A stretch of 64,000 nucleotides of DNA from Chryseobacterium gilvum. GTDB lineage: Bacteria; Bacteroidota; Bacteroidia; Flavobacteriales; Weeksellaceae. A program made the position numbers and the translations under genes. Where the stretch lies: NCBI RefSeq assembly GCF_025628965.1, contig NZ_JAOTEN010000001.1, forward strand, positions 310,001-374,000. The letters are read 5' to 3'. The notes under the pieces were generated by a model. That model was not told the DNA's origin, searched no databases, and was given only the letters and a program-made list of their open reading frames with translations. This document shows, piece by piece, positions 43,519 through 52,708 of the stretch. How positions within the stretch are numbered: position 1 is the first letter of the stretch; every line of letters starts with the position of its first letter.

Positions 43519-45243
43519 ATGAATTATTTTCTAACGTATACCGTATATGTTCTCATTTTATCCGTATTAATGGGAATATCGACCTGGAAGATGTTTAAAA
43601 AAATGGGATACAGCCCATTGTTTGCATTTATCCCTTTCTATAATTATTTTATTATTTTAAAAGAGACGAAGCATCCGAAATGGTGGGCGATTTTATCTTA
43701 TCTGCCAATTGTAGGTCCCATTATGATGAGTGTTTTTCATTTATATTTAGTAAAAAAGTTTGGCAAAACGCTTTTTAAAGATCAGCTGCTTACGGTGATA
43801 CTGCCTTTTATTTATATGGCAACCATCAATTATTCCAAAGATCTTGAGCTGGAAGATGAAAATGCGCTTTATCTTACAGAAGAAGAAAAAAATGCCAAGA
43901 AGAAAGATACATTTATTGGGTCTATTACTTTTGCGGTAGTTTTTGCAACCATCATTCACGTTTTTTTTACGCAGCCTTTCGGAATTCCTACAGGATCCAT
44001 GGAAAGAACATTATTGGTAGGAGATTTTCTTTTTGTTAATAAATGGAGTTACGGATACAGATTACCGATGCGTCCTTTGGCAATTCCTTTCTTACAGGGA
44101 ACCATTATGGATACCGGAGAACCTGGAAATCCTAAAGACGATCCGAAATCTTACGTAGAAGGTGTAAAATTACCGTATGCAAGAATATTTCAGTTCAATA
44201 AGCCGCAGAAAAATGATATTGTCGTTTTCAATTATCCTAGAGATTCTGTGCATGTATCACTAGACCGTGCGGATCCTTATGTAAAAAGGTGTGTTGCTGT
44301 CGCAGGAGATACTTTTGAAATGAGAAACGGAAGACTTTTTGTCAACGGAAAGCCTGAAACAGTGTTAGGTGATCAGCAAGTGCAGCATGCTTATATATTA
44401 AATACATCCAGTCAATTAGATATTCCAGCTTTATATCAAACCTACGGTTTTTTGCCAGTTCAGGAAATGCCAGTTTATAAAGAAGATTCTATTACAAAGC
44501 AAAAATCTGTCAGTGGCTTTACATATATGTTTCAAGGTCTGACAAATTCTGTTGCTAAAGAAATTAAAACTCTTCCTCAAGTTTTAGATTTTAAGGAAGA
44601 AATTCAAGAAAAAGGCTTTTTTGATATAAGAAATTTTCCAAGAAAGGATAAAAGCGGAGAAGTGTTAAGAAATCCATCAGGAATGGCATTGTTTTCTAGT
44701 AAAATTGATACTACAAATTGTATTTTCCCAATCAATAAAAAATGGAATCAAGATCAATATGGTCCACTTAAAATCCCGAAAAAAGGAGATGTTGTAACAA
44801 TAAATCAAGAAACTTTACCTGAATATCAATGGATTATTAAAAATTATGAACATAATACATTGGTAAATAAAAATGGAAAGTTTTTTATTAACGGAAAAGA
44901 AACCAACCAATACACCATTCAGCAGGATTATTATATGATGATCGGAGATAACAGAGATGCTTCCTTAGATGCAAGGTTCTTTGGCTTTGTTCCCGAAGCT
45001 AATATCGTAGGGAAGCCGATGTTTACCTGGATGAGTGTGGAAGGAGCATTTAAAGACAATAACTCCTCTTATCAGGCAAACGGATGGAAAATCCGTTGGG
45101 ATAGAATGTTTAAGGCGACCAACACGGGAGAAGCCAATAAAACTTCCTACTGGTGGATTGCGGTAATGATTCTGGTGATATTCTTCGGGTGGGAATATTT
45201 CATGAAATTATTCAGAAAGAAAAAAGAGGAAGAAGATTTATAA
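43519..45243 (+). CDS. lepB: Signal peptidase I, large Bacteroidota form
   Basis: 574 residues. An extra N-terminal membrane region of about 125 residues (several helices) precedes the last anchor. The catalytic Ser is in PTGSMERTL near residue 160 and the Lys in VKRCVAVAGD near 256. Late boxes include MMIGDNRDASLDARFFG near 475. An insertion of about 170 residues lies between the Lys box and that GDNR box. A C-terminal membrane helix is present. It removes signal peptides at the outer face of the inner membrane. The size and the extra domain are known in flavobacteria. Confidence 0.93.
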   Translation: MNYFLTYTVYVLILSVLMGISTWKMFKKMGYSPLFAFIPFYNYFIILKETKHPKWWAILSYLPIVGPIMMSVFHLYLVKKFGKTLFKDQLLTVILPFIYMATINYSKDLELEDENALYLTEEEKNAKKKDTFIGSITFAVVFATIIHVFFTQPFGIPTGSMERTLLVGDFLFVNKWSYGYRLPMRPLAIPFLQGTIMDTGEPGNPKDDPKSYVEGVKLPYARIFQFNKPQKNDIVVFNYPRDSVHVSLDRADPYVKRCVAVAGDTFEMRNGRLFVNGKPETVLGDQQVQHAYILNTSSQLDIPALYQTYGFLPVQEMPVYKEDSITKQKSVSGFTYMFQGLTNSVAKEIKTLPQVLDFKEEIQEKGFFDIRNFPRKDKSGEVLRNPSGMALFSSKIDTTNCIFPINKKWNQDQYGPLKIPKKGDVVTINQETLPEYQWIIKNYEHNTLVNKNGKFFINGKETNQYTIQQDYYMMIGDNRDASLDARFFGFVPEANIVGKPMFTWMSVEGAFKDNNSSYQANGWKIRWDRMFKATNTGEANKTSYWWIAVMILVIFFGWEYFMKLFRKKKEEEDL

Positions 45244-45259
45244 AAATTAATAAAGCAAT

Positions 45260-45291
45260 ATGAAGTATTTGAAAAAATGCTTCATTTTTAT
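45260..45291 (+). terminator. Possible terminator after lepB
   Basis: ATGAAG ... CTTCAT can pair across an AT-rich loop, with further AT pairing inside, followed by TTTT. Weak. Confidence 0.4.
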
Positions 45292-45299
45292 GTAAAACA

Positions 45300-45914
45300 A
45301 TGAAGAACGTATTATTACCCGCATTTTATTTGCCACCGATTTCCTGGTTTTCGGTTTTTTTAGATGCCGACAACGAAATTATTTTTGAACAGTTTGAAAA
45401 TTTTCCAAAGCAGACCTATAGAAACCGAACCAATATTTATGGAGCCAACGGAAAGCTGTCACTCATCATTCCTATCAATCATAATGGCAAAAGAGAATTT
45501 AAAGACATCGAAATCTCTTACCGGGAAGATTGGATGAAGCTTCATTGGAAATCTGTTAAAACAGCTTATCAAAGCTCCCCATATTTTGAGTATTACGAAG
45601 ATAAACTCAAAACGCTGTACGATGACAAAGAAAAGTTTCTCTTAGATTTTAATATAAAAAGTATTGATCTCGTTCAGAATATTTTAAAAACACAGAAGGC
45701 ACATTCTTTGAATCAGGAGTACATTAAAAATCCCACTGAACTGAGTTTCAGAGAAAAGTTTTCTGCAAAAAATCCATCAGAATATATAATGGATGAATAT
45801 TATCAGACCTTTACAGATAAACACGGTTTTTTAAAAGATTTATCAATTTTAGACCTTATTTGTAACAAAGGGCCGGAAACTTTGACTTATATCAAAAATA
45901 GTAAACAATCGTAA
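45300..45914 (+). CDS. WbqC-family protein
   Basis: 204 residues. The start LPAFYLPPISWFSVFLDADN and the motif YRNRTNIYGANGKLSLIIPI are typical of the WbqC-like family, which is linked with sugar-nucleotide or glycan assembly genes in other bacteria. A specific reaction is not known. It lies alone between lepB and the subtilase. Confidence 0.88.
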   Translation: MKNVLLPAFYLPPISWFSVFLDADNEIIFEQFENFPKQTYRNRTNIYGANGKLSLIIPINHNGKREFKDIEISYREDWMKLHWKSVKTAYQSSPYFEYYEDKLKTLYDDKEKFLLDFNIKSIDLVQNILKTQKAHSLNQEYIKNPTELSFREKFSAKNPSEYIMDEYYQTFTDKHGFLKDLSILDLICNKGPETLTYIKNSKQS

Positions 45915-45983
45915 TATGAAATCAGTTTCTTGCAATTCACAAGGTAAGATAACGATTCCATTGATCCTTAAAAAAAATTACAT

Positions 45984-47666
45984 ATGAAAAAGGTATTATT
46001 AGCTGCCGTTTTTTTAACTGGCTTCAGCTTTACTTTCGCACAGGAGTCACAAACTCAAAAACTTGATCCTAAGCAGGATAAAGATCTTATGACTTGGTAT
46101 CACAAAGATTTTGCCACTACAAAAGTATATGGAGTAGATACGGAAAATGCATATAAATATTTGGAATCCAAAGGATTAAAGCCTAAAACTGTTCTTGTGG
46201 GAGTTTTAGACAGCGGGGTTCAGGTAGATCATCCCGGTTTAATTAAAAATATTTGGACGAATCCGAATGAAGTTCCGAATAATGGTAAAGATGATGATGG
46301 AAACGGATACGTAGACGATATTCACGGATGGAATTTTATAGGAGGCAAAAATGGAGATATCGATGTAGATAATATGGAAGTAACCAGAGTGGTTGCTAAA
46401 TATAAGCCTGTTTTCGAAGGCGATGATTCTGTGAAAAATAAAGCCAATCAGTCCAAAATGCCGGAGGAATTTGCGATGTATATGAAATCTAAAGAGATCT
46501 ATACGGCAAAAAGCATAGAGGCAAAACAAGGATTCCAGATGTATACGACCATTAATGACATCATTCCCAATATGGTTAAATTATTAGGTGGAAAACCTTT
46601 AACTCCCGAGAACGTTGCAGCGATCAAAACGCCTACAGACCAAAAGGATGCGATGGCAATGCAGGTTTTGAACCAGGTTGCGCAAAGTCCGGAATTCAAA
46701 GGCAAATCATCTGCAGAATTTGAAAAAACAATGAGAGAGCAGATGAAAGAAGCCCTTGATGAAGTAGGCCCTTCTGCAAAGCAGTATGATCTTAATTATG
46801 ATCCGAGAAAAGAAATCGTAGGGGATAATTATGATAATTATACAGAAAAAAATTACGGAAACAATCATTATGAAGGTCCGGATGCGATGCACGGAACTCA
46901 CGTTGCAGGGATCATTGCAGGATTGCCGCAAGGTAAAGAAATTCAATATGGTGTTGCATCTAAAGTAGCAAAAATCATGTCGGTAAGAACCGTTCCTAAC
47001 GGAGACGAAAGAGATAAGGATGTTGCCAATGCAATACGTTATGCAGTAGATAATGGGGCTAAAGTATTAAATATGAGCTTTGGAAAGCCTGTTTCTCCAG
47101 GTAAAAATGTAGTTTGGGATGCTTTCAAATATGCTCAGGATAAAGGGGTACTATTGGTAAAAGCTGCCGGAAACGAGAATGAAGATGTTGCAGAACATTT
47201 AGCATATCCTACCAACTTTAAAAACGTGACAGATGAAGCACCTTTTGTAAATAATGTGCTTGTGGTGGGAGCAAGTACCAACCAAAACAGCGCATTGAGA
47301 GCAGGTTTTTCAAACTACAATAAGAAAATGGTGAATGTTTTTGCGCCGGGTGAGCAAATTTATTCTACAGTTCCTAAAAATGAATACAGATATCTGCAGG
47401 GAACTTCCATGGCTTCACCGGTTGTAGCAGGTGCTGCTGCGGTTTTACTGGCGTATATGCCAAATCTTAAGCCGGATCAGATTATTGAAGCGTTGGTAAA
47501 ATCCAGCAACCCGAATACAGACAATGAATTTGGAAACTTTTCTCAGGCAGGAGGAGTCATTGACGTTAAAAAAGCGGCAGAATATGCGTATACCAATTTT
47601 TATAATGGCAAATCTTCTAATGTAAAGAAAAATGTAAAATCTTCTAAAAAATCTGTAAAAAATTAG
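45984..47666 (+). CDS. Secreted S8-family serine peptidase (subtilase)
   Basis: 560 residues. A signal peptide (MKKVLLAAVFLTGFSFTFAQ) is followed by the catalytic Asp in VLDSGVQVDHPG near residue 76, His in MHGTHVAGIIAG near 305 and Ser in GTSMASPVVAGAA near 475; the wide Asp-His spacing shows a large insertion typical of Bacteroidota S8 members. The end is Lys/Ser-rich (SSKKSVKN), with no type IX sorting domain visible. It degrades proteins in the periplasm or outside. Confidence 0.94.
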   Translation: MKKVLLAAVFLTGFSFTFAQESQTQKLDPKQDKDLMTWYHKDFATTKVYGVDTENAYKYLESKGLKPKTVLVGVLDSGVQVDHPGLIKNIWTNPNEVPNNGKDDDGNGYVDDIHGWNFIGGKNGDIDVDNMEVTRVVAKYKPVFEGDDSVKNKANQSKMPEEFAMYMKSKEIYTAKSIEAKQGFQMYTTINDIIPNMVKLLGGKPLTPENVAAIKTPTDQKDAMAMQVLNQVAQSPEFKGKSSAEFEKTMREQMKEALDEVGPSAKQYDLNYDPRKEIVGDNYDNYTEKNYGNNHYEGPDAMHGTHVAGIIAGLPQGKEIQYGVASKVAKIMSVRTVPNGDERDKDVANAIRYAVDNGAKVLNMSFGKPVSPGKNVVWDAFKYAQDKGVLLVKAAGNENEDVAEHLAYPTNFKNVTDEAPFVNNVLVVGASTNQNSALRAGFSNYNKKMVNVFAPGEQIYSTVPKNEYRYLQGTSMASPVVAGAAAVLLAYMPNLKPDQIIEALVKSSNPNTDNEFGNFSQAGGVIDVKKAAEYAYTNFYNGKSSNVKKNVKSSKKSVKN

Positions 47667-47700
47667 CAGTCAAAACATTATTAAAAAAATAAATATTTAT

Positions 47701-47727
47701 AAAGCCCGATTCTTCGGGCTTTTTTTA
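47701..47727 (+). terminator. Terminator of the subtilase gene
   Basis: AAAGCCCGA / TCGGGCTTT with a 4-nt loop and a T-run. Confidence 0.87.
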
Positions 47728-47787
47728 TGTCTCCATTTTTTTTGGCACGGTTTTTTGTTATAATACATTCAAATAATAAAACTAGTT

Positions 47788-48279
47788 ATGAAAAAGTTAC
47801 TACTTGCAGGAATCATCGGAACTTCACTTTTCGCCGCATCTTGTTCATCAGTTAAAAAAGCTGGGGATGCACAAAGCCAGAGATCAGAATTTCTTAAAAT
47901 GAAAGGTGACTGGCAAATCGTAAGCATTGATTATGATAAAAGCTACAAAATAAAACCCTTCGACGAAGGAGCAGATGCACAATGTTTTGTAGGAAGCCAT
48001 TGGAGATTTATCCCAAATAATTACACAGGAGCTTATACTTTAAACGGTGGCGGAAGCTGTCCGGCAATTACACAGCCTATCAAGTTTGAGGTGAAAGATG
48101 GAAATACGTTTACGTTTAAAAAAATCATGGACGGTACCAAAGCTAAACAGAATACATCAGGCTATACTTTAGATGTGACCAATCAGGCGATGGACCAGTT
48201 TTCATTAGAACAAAATGTTCCATTTGAAGGAAGTACTGTAAGGGTGGTTTATAATTTCGAAAGAACAGGAATGAAATAA
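47788..48279 (+). CDS. Lipocalin-like lipoprotein
   Basis: 163 residues. The lipoprotein signal ends SLFAASC (Cys19). The rest is beta-rich, with GDWQIVSIDYDKSYKIKPFD, a W-R-F-I-P-N segment and late VRVVYNFERTG, consistent with the lipocalin-like fold of the Bacteroidota family. The ligand is unknown. It starts 18 bp upstream of the OmpA-like lipoprotein, so both are probably co-transcribed surface proteins. Confidence 0.82.
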   Translation: MKKLLLAGIIGTSLFAASCSSVKKAGDAQSQRSEFLKMKGDWQIVSIDYDKSYKIKPFDEGADAQCFVGSHWRFIPNNYTGAYTLNGGGSCPAITQPIKFEVKDGNTFTFKKIMDGTKAKQNTSGYTLDVTNQAMDQFSLEQNVPFEGSTVRVVYNFERTGMK

Positions 48280-48297
48280 TTAATTAAAATATATAAA

Positions 48298-48987
48298 ATG
48301 AAATTAAGTAAAACATATATAGGAGGGCTTTTTCTGACTTCAGCTTTATTGCTGACAAGCTGTGAAGCCGTACAGAATTCAAATCATCAGCAAAGAGGTA
48401 CCGCAGTTGGGGTTGCTTCGGGAGCGGTTCTTGGAGGTATCCTGGGAAATAATGTAGGAAAAGGTGGCAATGGTGCTTTAGGCGCTGTTTTAGGGGGTGT
48501 TATCGGAGGTGTTGCCGGAAATGTAATCGGTAGTAAAATGGATAAGCAGGCCAAAGAAATTAAAAATACATTACCGGGAGCAGAAGTAGAAAGAGTAGGA
48601 GATGGTATTAAAATTACCATGAATGAGAGCATTGTGAATTTCGCTTTCAATTCTTCAGATCTTACTTCGGTTGCTAAGACAAATTTGGATAAATTAGCAC
48701 AAGTATTAATTAACAACCCGGATACGAATATCAATATCTACGGACATACTGACGATAAGGGTACCGATGAATATAACCAAAGCCTTTCTGAAAGAAGAGC
48801 AAACTCCGTAAAATCATATTTGCTTTCAAAAGGAATCTCTTCAAACAGAATGTTTGCTACAGGGGAAGGTGAAAGTATGCCGGTTGCCTCTAATGAAACA
48901 GATGCCGGAAGAGCAAAAAACAGAAGAGTAGAGTTTGCAATTACAGCGAATGAAAAAATGATACAGGACGCTCAACAGGGTCAGTAA
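48298..48987 (+). CDS. OmpA-family lipoprotein with glycine zipper
   Basis: 229 residues. Lipobox LLLTSC at about Cys22. Glycine-zipper repeats (GAVLGGILGNNVGKGGNGAL, then GGVIGGVAGNVIG) span about 40-78 and would insert in a membrane. The OmpA C-terminal domain (NFAFNSSDLTSVAKTNLDKL, IYGHTDDKGTDEYNQSLSER) binds peptidoglycan. It links the outer membrane to the wall. It is the second gene of a pair with the lipocalin-like protein. Confidence 0.92.
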   Translation: MKLSKTYIGGLFLTSALLLTSCEAVQNSNHQQRGTAVGVASGAVLGGILGNNVGKGGNGALGAVLGGVIGGVAGNVIGSKMDKQAKEIKNTLPGAEVERVGDGIKITMNESIVNFAFNSSDLTSVAKTNLDKLAQVLINNPDTNINIYGHTDDKGTDEYNQSLSERRANSVKSYLLSKGISSNRMFATGEGESMPVASNETDAGRAKNRRVEFAITANEKMIQDAQQGQ

Positions 48988-49014
48988 TCATTAAAACAAT
49001 ATAATATTTAAATT

Positions 49015-49038
49015 AAACCGCATTAGCGGTTTTTTTTT
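49015..49038 (+). terminator. Terminator of the OmpA-like gene
   Basis: AAACCGC-ATTA-GCGGTTT followed by a long T-run. Confidence 0.87.
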
Positions 49039-49074
49039 GTACTTTTAAATGTCTTTTTTTTGTGGTAAATTCAC

Positions 49075-49082
49075 TAATTTTG
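49075..49082 (+). promoter_or_regulatory. -7 box TAATTTTG of the UbiA-dprE-like operon
   Basis: Exact TAnnTTTG match 17 bp before the ATG at 49100. No -33 TTG at a good distance. Confidence 0.5.
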
Positions 49083-49099
49083 CAAATGAAATAACATAA

Positions 49100-49987
49100 A
49101 TGAAGAAATATCTCAAATTACTACGAGTCGAGCAATGGGTGAAAAACCTTTTTGTTTTTGTACCCCTTTTTTTTTCCGGAAATATTAAAAATATAGATTT
49201 ACTCAGCAAAAGTATATTTGCATTTATCATTTTCTCACTTGCCGCAAGCATTGTCTATATATTAAACGACTATAATGATATTGAGGCAGACAGACAGCAT
49301 CCCGAAAAAAGAAAAAGACCTTTGGCAAGCGGAGCCATATCAAAATCTACGGCAATAACCATTCTTACCGGTCTTATTATTACAGATATTATTCTGATCT
49401 TTTTTGCGCAATATTACTTTCAGCAGAATCTCTGGAAATTTGCAACCATTATAGGATTTTATTTTGTGATGAATCTTGCTTACACTTTTAAATTGAAGCA
49501 TGTTCCTATTATAGATATTTTTATCATTGCCACAGGATTTGTACTCAGAGTTCAGGCGGGAGGATACATTACCGGAATCTTTATCTCTCAGTGGGCCACT
49601 TTACTTACGTTTGTCCTTGCCTTAGTTTTAGCCATTGGTAAAAGAAGAGGAGAGCTGATCAACGCTCAGGTTTCCGGAAAAACGAGAAAAGCTTTAGACG
49701 GATATAACGTGCAGTTTGCAGATATAGCACTTTCGATTTCTGTGACACTGGCTATTATCTGTTATCTGATGTTTACTTTATCAGCTGAAGTTCAGCAAAA
49801 ATTTCACGAAAGAGTTTTCTACACCGTTATCTTCGTTGTTTTCGCATTTTTAAGATACCTGCAACAGACTTTGGTCTATAACAGGACAGAATCTCCTACA
49901 AAAATTGTTTACCGTGACCGATATATACAGATTACTCTAATTTTGTGGGTTGCCGCATTTTTAATTCAAATTTATTTTAAAAAATGA
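49100..49987 (+). CDS. UbiA-family prenyltransferase, decaprenyl-phosphate phosphoribosyltransferase-like
   Basis: 295 residues with about eight membrane helices. The first aspartate-rich motif is NDYNDIEADRQHPEKRKRP near residue 55, and the start LRVEQWVKNLFVFVPLFFSG is that of the Rv3806c-like group (phosphoribosyl-PP to polyprenyl phosphate). A DprE1-like oxidase, a DprE2-like reductase and a phosphatase follow in order, which supports this reaction over quinone synthesis. It would make polyprenyl-phosphoryl-5-phosphoribose in the inner membrane. Confidence 0.88.
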   Translation: MKKYLKLLRVEQWVKNLFVFVPLFFSGNIKNIDLLSKSIFAFIIFSLAASIVYILNDYNDIEADRQHPEKRKRPLASGAISKSTAITILTGLIITDIILIFFAQYYFQQNLWKFATIIGFYFVMNLAYTFKLKHVPIIDIFIIATGFVLRVQAGGYITGIFISQWATLLTFVLALVLAIGKRRGELINAQVSGKTRKALDGYNVQFADIALSISVTLAIICYLMFTLSAEVQQKFHERVFYTVIFVVFAFLRYLQQTLVYNRTESPTKIVYRDRYIQITLILWVAAFLIQIYFKK

Positions 49988-50073
49988 AATCACTAAAACT
50001 AAAGACGTTAAACAGTAATGGAAATTTTGTGGTGATTGCATCTGAACGAACAAAAATAAATAATTACAGATGA
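49984..50073 (+). CDS. Possible 29-residue ORF linking two pathway genes
   Basis: ATG at 49984 overlaps the UbiA stop (ATGA), and its stop overlaps the oxidase ATG (ATGA at 50070). The product MKSLKLKTLNSNGNFVVIAS (first 20) continues to 29 residues with no known motif. The double overlap suggests translational coupling, but the ORF may be chance. Confidence 0.3.
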   Translation: MKSLKLKTLNSNGNFVVIASERTKINNYR

Positions 50074-51386
50074 AGCCGAATTTCACACAGAAGGTTACGA
50101 ATTGGGGCAATTTCCCTATCGTTGAAAAAGAGATGAGGTCTGAAGACAGTTTCAGAAAAATAAAAGATTTTATACTTAATCATAACGAAGTCATTGCAAG
50201 AGGAAACGGAAGATGCTATGGAGATGCTTCATTGGGCGAAAATATTTTCTCTACCAAAAGACTAAATAAATTTATCAGTTTTGACCGTTTAAATGGCATC
50301 ATAGAGTGCGAATCCGGCGTTTTACTTTCCGAAGTTTTGGAAATTTCGGTTCCGCAGGGGTATTTTTTATATGTAACGCCGGGAACCAAATTCATAACGG
50401 TTGGAGGTGCCATAGCTTCCGACGTACACGGAAAAAACCATCATGCGGAAGGATGCTTTTCAGAATATGTCATAGATTTTAAATTAATGATTGAAAATGG
50501 CGACATTATTAAATGTTCCAGAGAAGAAAATTCAGATAAATTTTGGTCAACGATCGGCGGAATGGGACTTACTGGAATTATTCTCAGTGCTACCTTCAAA
50601 CTTAAAAATATTGAAACCGCTTACATCCGCCAGGAAAGTATAAAAGCTGAAAACCTGGATGAAATATTCACATTATTTGAAGAAAGTGAAAGCTGGACCT
50701 ATAATGTTGCCTGGATTGATTGTTTACAAAAAGGGAAAAATCTTGGGAGAAGCATTATGATGCGCGGTGAGCATGCTTTCAGACATGAGTTATCTGACAA
50801 ACAGGCAAAAAATCCATTACTCCTCAAGAAAAAATTGCAGCCCACTGTTCCTTTCTATTTTCCTGGATTTGTGTTGAATGCAGTTACGGTTAAGATTTTT
50901 AATTTTATTTATTTTAAAAAACAGTCTCAAAAAGAAATAAAGAACTTTGTAGATTATGAAACTTTTTTTTATCCTTTAGACGTTGTCAATGATTGGAACA
51001 AAATTTACGGCAAAGCAGGGTTTATCCAATATCAGATGGTCATTCCTAAAGCAACGGGCAAAGAAGGCATGAAAAAAATTCTTGAAACGATTGCCAATAG
51101 TGGCAACGGATCTTTCCTGGCGGTATTGAAGCTTTTCGGTGAAAATAATCCGCAAGCCTACAACTCTTTTCCATTTCAGGGATATACGCTGGCCCTGGAT
51201 TTTAAAGTCAATTCAACGCTGAAAAAACTGATTGATCAGCTAGATCAGATTGTTCAGGAATTCGGAGGAAGAATTTATCTTACCAAAGACAGCATGAGCC
51301 GTTCAACGCTTACCGATTATCTGAAGAATGTTCAGAGCTCAAAATTTGTCTCATTACAGCACAAAAGAATTTTAAATAACAAGTAA
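50070..51386 (+). CDS. FAD-binding oxidase, DprE1-like
   Basis: 438 residues. The FAD-binding PCMH-type domain shows GNGRCYGDASLGE, TPGTKFITVGGAIASDVHGK and GGMGLTGIILSATF, as in the decaprenylphosphoryl-ribose 2-oxidase DprE1. The C-terminal substrate domain contains LALDFKVNSTLKKLIDQLDQ and the late YLTKDSMSR motif. It would oxidise the 2-OH of a polyprenyl-phosphoryl ribose to the ketone. A DprE2-like reductase begins 1 bp after the stop. Confidence 0.9.
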   Translation: MKPNFTQKVTNWGNFPIVEKEMRSEDSFRKIKDFILNHNEVIARGNGRCYGDASLGENIFSTKRLNKFISFDRLNGIIECESGVLLSEVLEISVPQGYFLYVTPGTKFITVGGAIASDVHGKNHHAEGCFSEYVIDFKLMIENGDIIKCSREENSDKFWSTIGGMGLTGIILSATFKLKNIETAYIRQESIKAENLDEIFTLFEESESWTYNVAWIDCLQKGKNLGRSIMMRGEHAFRHELSDKQAKNPLLLKKKLQPTVPFYFPGFVLNAVTVKIFNFIYFKKQSQKEIKNFVDYETFFYPLDVVNDWNKIYGKAGFIQYQMVIPKATGKEGMKKILETIANSGNGSFLAVLKLFGENNPQAYNSFPFQGYTLALDFKVNSTLKKLIDQLDQIVQEFGGRIYLTKDSMSRSTLTDYLKNVQSSKFVSLQHKRILNNK

Positions 51387-51387
51387 A

Positions 51388-52113
51388 ATGATTATTCTAG
51401 GAAGTACATCAGAAGTAGCGCAGGCTTTTGTAGAGAAGATGCTGCAGGAAGGCGAAAAATTTGAAAGAATATATCTTTTTACCTCAAACAAAGAAACTAC
51501 GGAAAGATTTGCAAGGCATATCGATGTGAAATTTTTGCAGCAGTCGGAAGTGATTGAGCTGGATGTAACAAAAGAAATCCATTATCAGAATTTTGATTAT
51601 ATCAATTCAAATCTGTTGTTTTGTGCAACAGGATATTTAGGTGAAAGTACAGAAGAAGCTCTATATGACAATAAAAATACACAGCGTATTGTAGAGATCA
51701 ATTATTCAAAACTAATTCCGGTAATCAATTATTTTGCCCAGAAATTTGAAAGCAGAAGATCAGGAACTATCATCGGCTTGTCATCTGTAGCGGGTGACAG
51801 AGGGAGACAGAGCAATTTTATTTACGGCAGTGCAAAAGCAGCTTTCACTGCATATCTTAGTGGGTTAAGAAATTACCTTTATGAAAAGAAAGTGCATGTT
51901 TTAACGGTGAAACCGGGATTTATGGCGACTAAAATGACTGAAGGTCTTCCTTTAAACCCGAAATTAACGGCTACTCCTCAACAGGCAGCCGCATGTATAT
52001 ATAAAGCATATAAAAAACAGAAAAATACAATATACGTTTTGCCGGTTTGGAGCGTTATTATGATGATTATCAGAAATATCCCCGAATTTATTTTTAAAAA
52101 ATTAAAACTTTAA
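51388..52113 (+). CDS. SDR-family reductase, DprE2-like
   Basis: 241 residues. It starts MIILGSTSEVAQAFVEKM (nucleotide-binding GxTxE), has the catalytic Ser in GLSSVAGDRGRQSNF and the YxxxK pair in YGSAKAAFTAYLSGL. This agrees with DprE2, which reduces the 2-keto sugar made by DprE1 and completes the epimerisation to arabinose. It lies 1 bp after the oxidase gene and 7 bp before the phosphatase. Confidence 0.9.
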   Translation: MIILGSTSEVAQAFVEKMLQEGEKFERIYLFTSNKETTERFARHIDVKFLQQSEVIELDVTKEIHYQNFDYINSNLLFCATGYLGESTEEALYDNKNTQRIVEINYSKLIPVINYFAQKFESRRSGTIIGLSSVAGDRGRQSNFIYGSAKAAFTAYLSGLRNYLYEKKVHVLTVKPGFMATKMTEGLPLNPKLTATPQQAAACIYKAYKKQKNTIYVLPVWSVIMMIIRNIPEFIFKKLKL

Positions 52114-52120
52114 TTCCAGA

Positions 52121-52708
52121 ATGAAAAAATTATATTGTTTTGATTTTGACGGCACCATTACCTATAAAGATACCATGTTTATGTATCTGAAATTTTATAA
52201 CCCCTCAAGATTCAGAATACAATTTATAAAACATATCCCGCTTTTTATCCTTCTGAAATTAAAACTGGCAGAAACGGAAAAAGTCAAAAAAAGCTTTATC
52301 GGATCTATTTTAAAAGGCCAGCTTCAGACAAAAATCGAAGAAAAATCCCAACAGTTTTTTGAAACTCATTATCCTAAGATAGTCAGGGAAAATGCATTGG
52401 ATTTCATCCAAAATATAGACCGCGACAATACCGAAAGCCTTATGGTAACTGCTTCTTTAGACATCTGGTCAAAGCCTTTCGCTGAAAAACTTCAGATGAA
52501 ACTCGTTTCTACAATAGCAGAATTTAAAAACGGGGTTTTTACAGGAAATTTTATTGGAAAAAACTGTAACGGAAATGAGAAATTGGAGAGAATAAAAAAG
52601 GAAATCACCAATGCCAAATATGATAAAATAATAGCGTTTGGAGACACTTCCGGAGATAAGCCAATGTTGAAGTGGGCAAATGAAGGTCATTATCAATTTT
52701 TTCACTAA
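52121..52708 (+). CDS. HAD-superfamily phosphatase (HAD-IB/PSP-like)
   Basis: 195 residues. Motif I FDFDGTITYKDTM carries the catalytic Asp pair; motif II VTASLDIW and motif III/IV GDTSGDKPMLKWA are present. HAD-IB phosphatases hydrolyse small phosphate esters. Placed in the DPA-like cluster, it is the best candidate to remove the 5-phosphate of polyprenyl-phosphoryl-5-phosphoribose (inference); mycobacteria use an unrelated phosphatase for this step. Confidence 0.87.
   Translation: MKKLYCFDFDGTITYKDTMFMYLKFYNPSRFRIQFIKHIPLFILLKLKLAETEKVKKSFIGSILKGQLQTKIEEKSQQFFETHYPKIVRENALDFIQNIDRDNTESLMVTASLDIWSKPFAEKLQMKLVSTIAEFKNGVFTGNFIGKNCNGNEKLERIKKEITNAKYDKIIAFGDTSGDKPMLKWANEGHYQFFH

Noticed and set aside
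48387-48734. 115-codon minus-strand ORF opposite the OmpA-like gene
   Set aside because: Proline/alanine-rich shadow of the glycine-zipper coding sequence.
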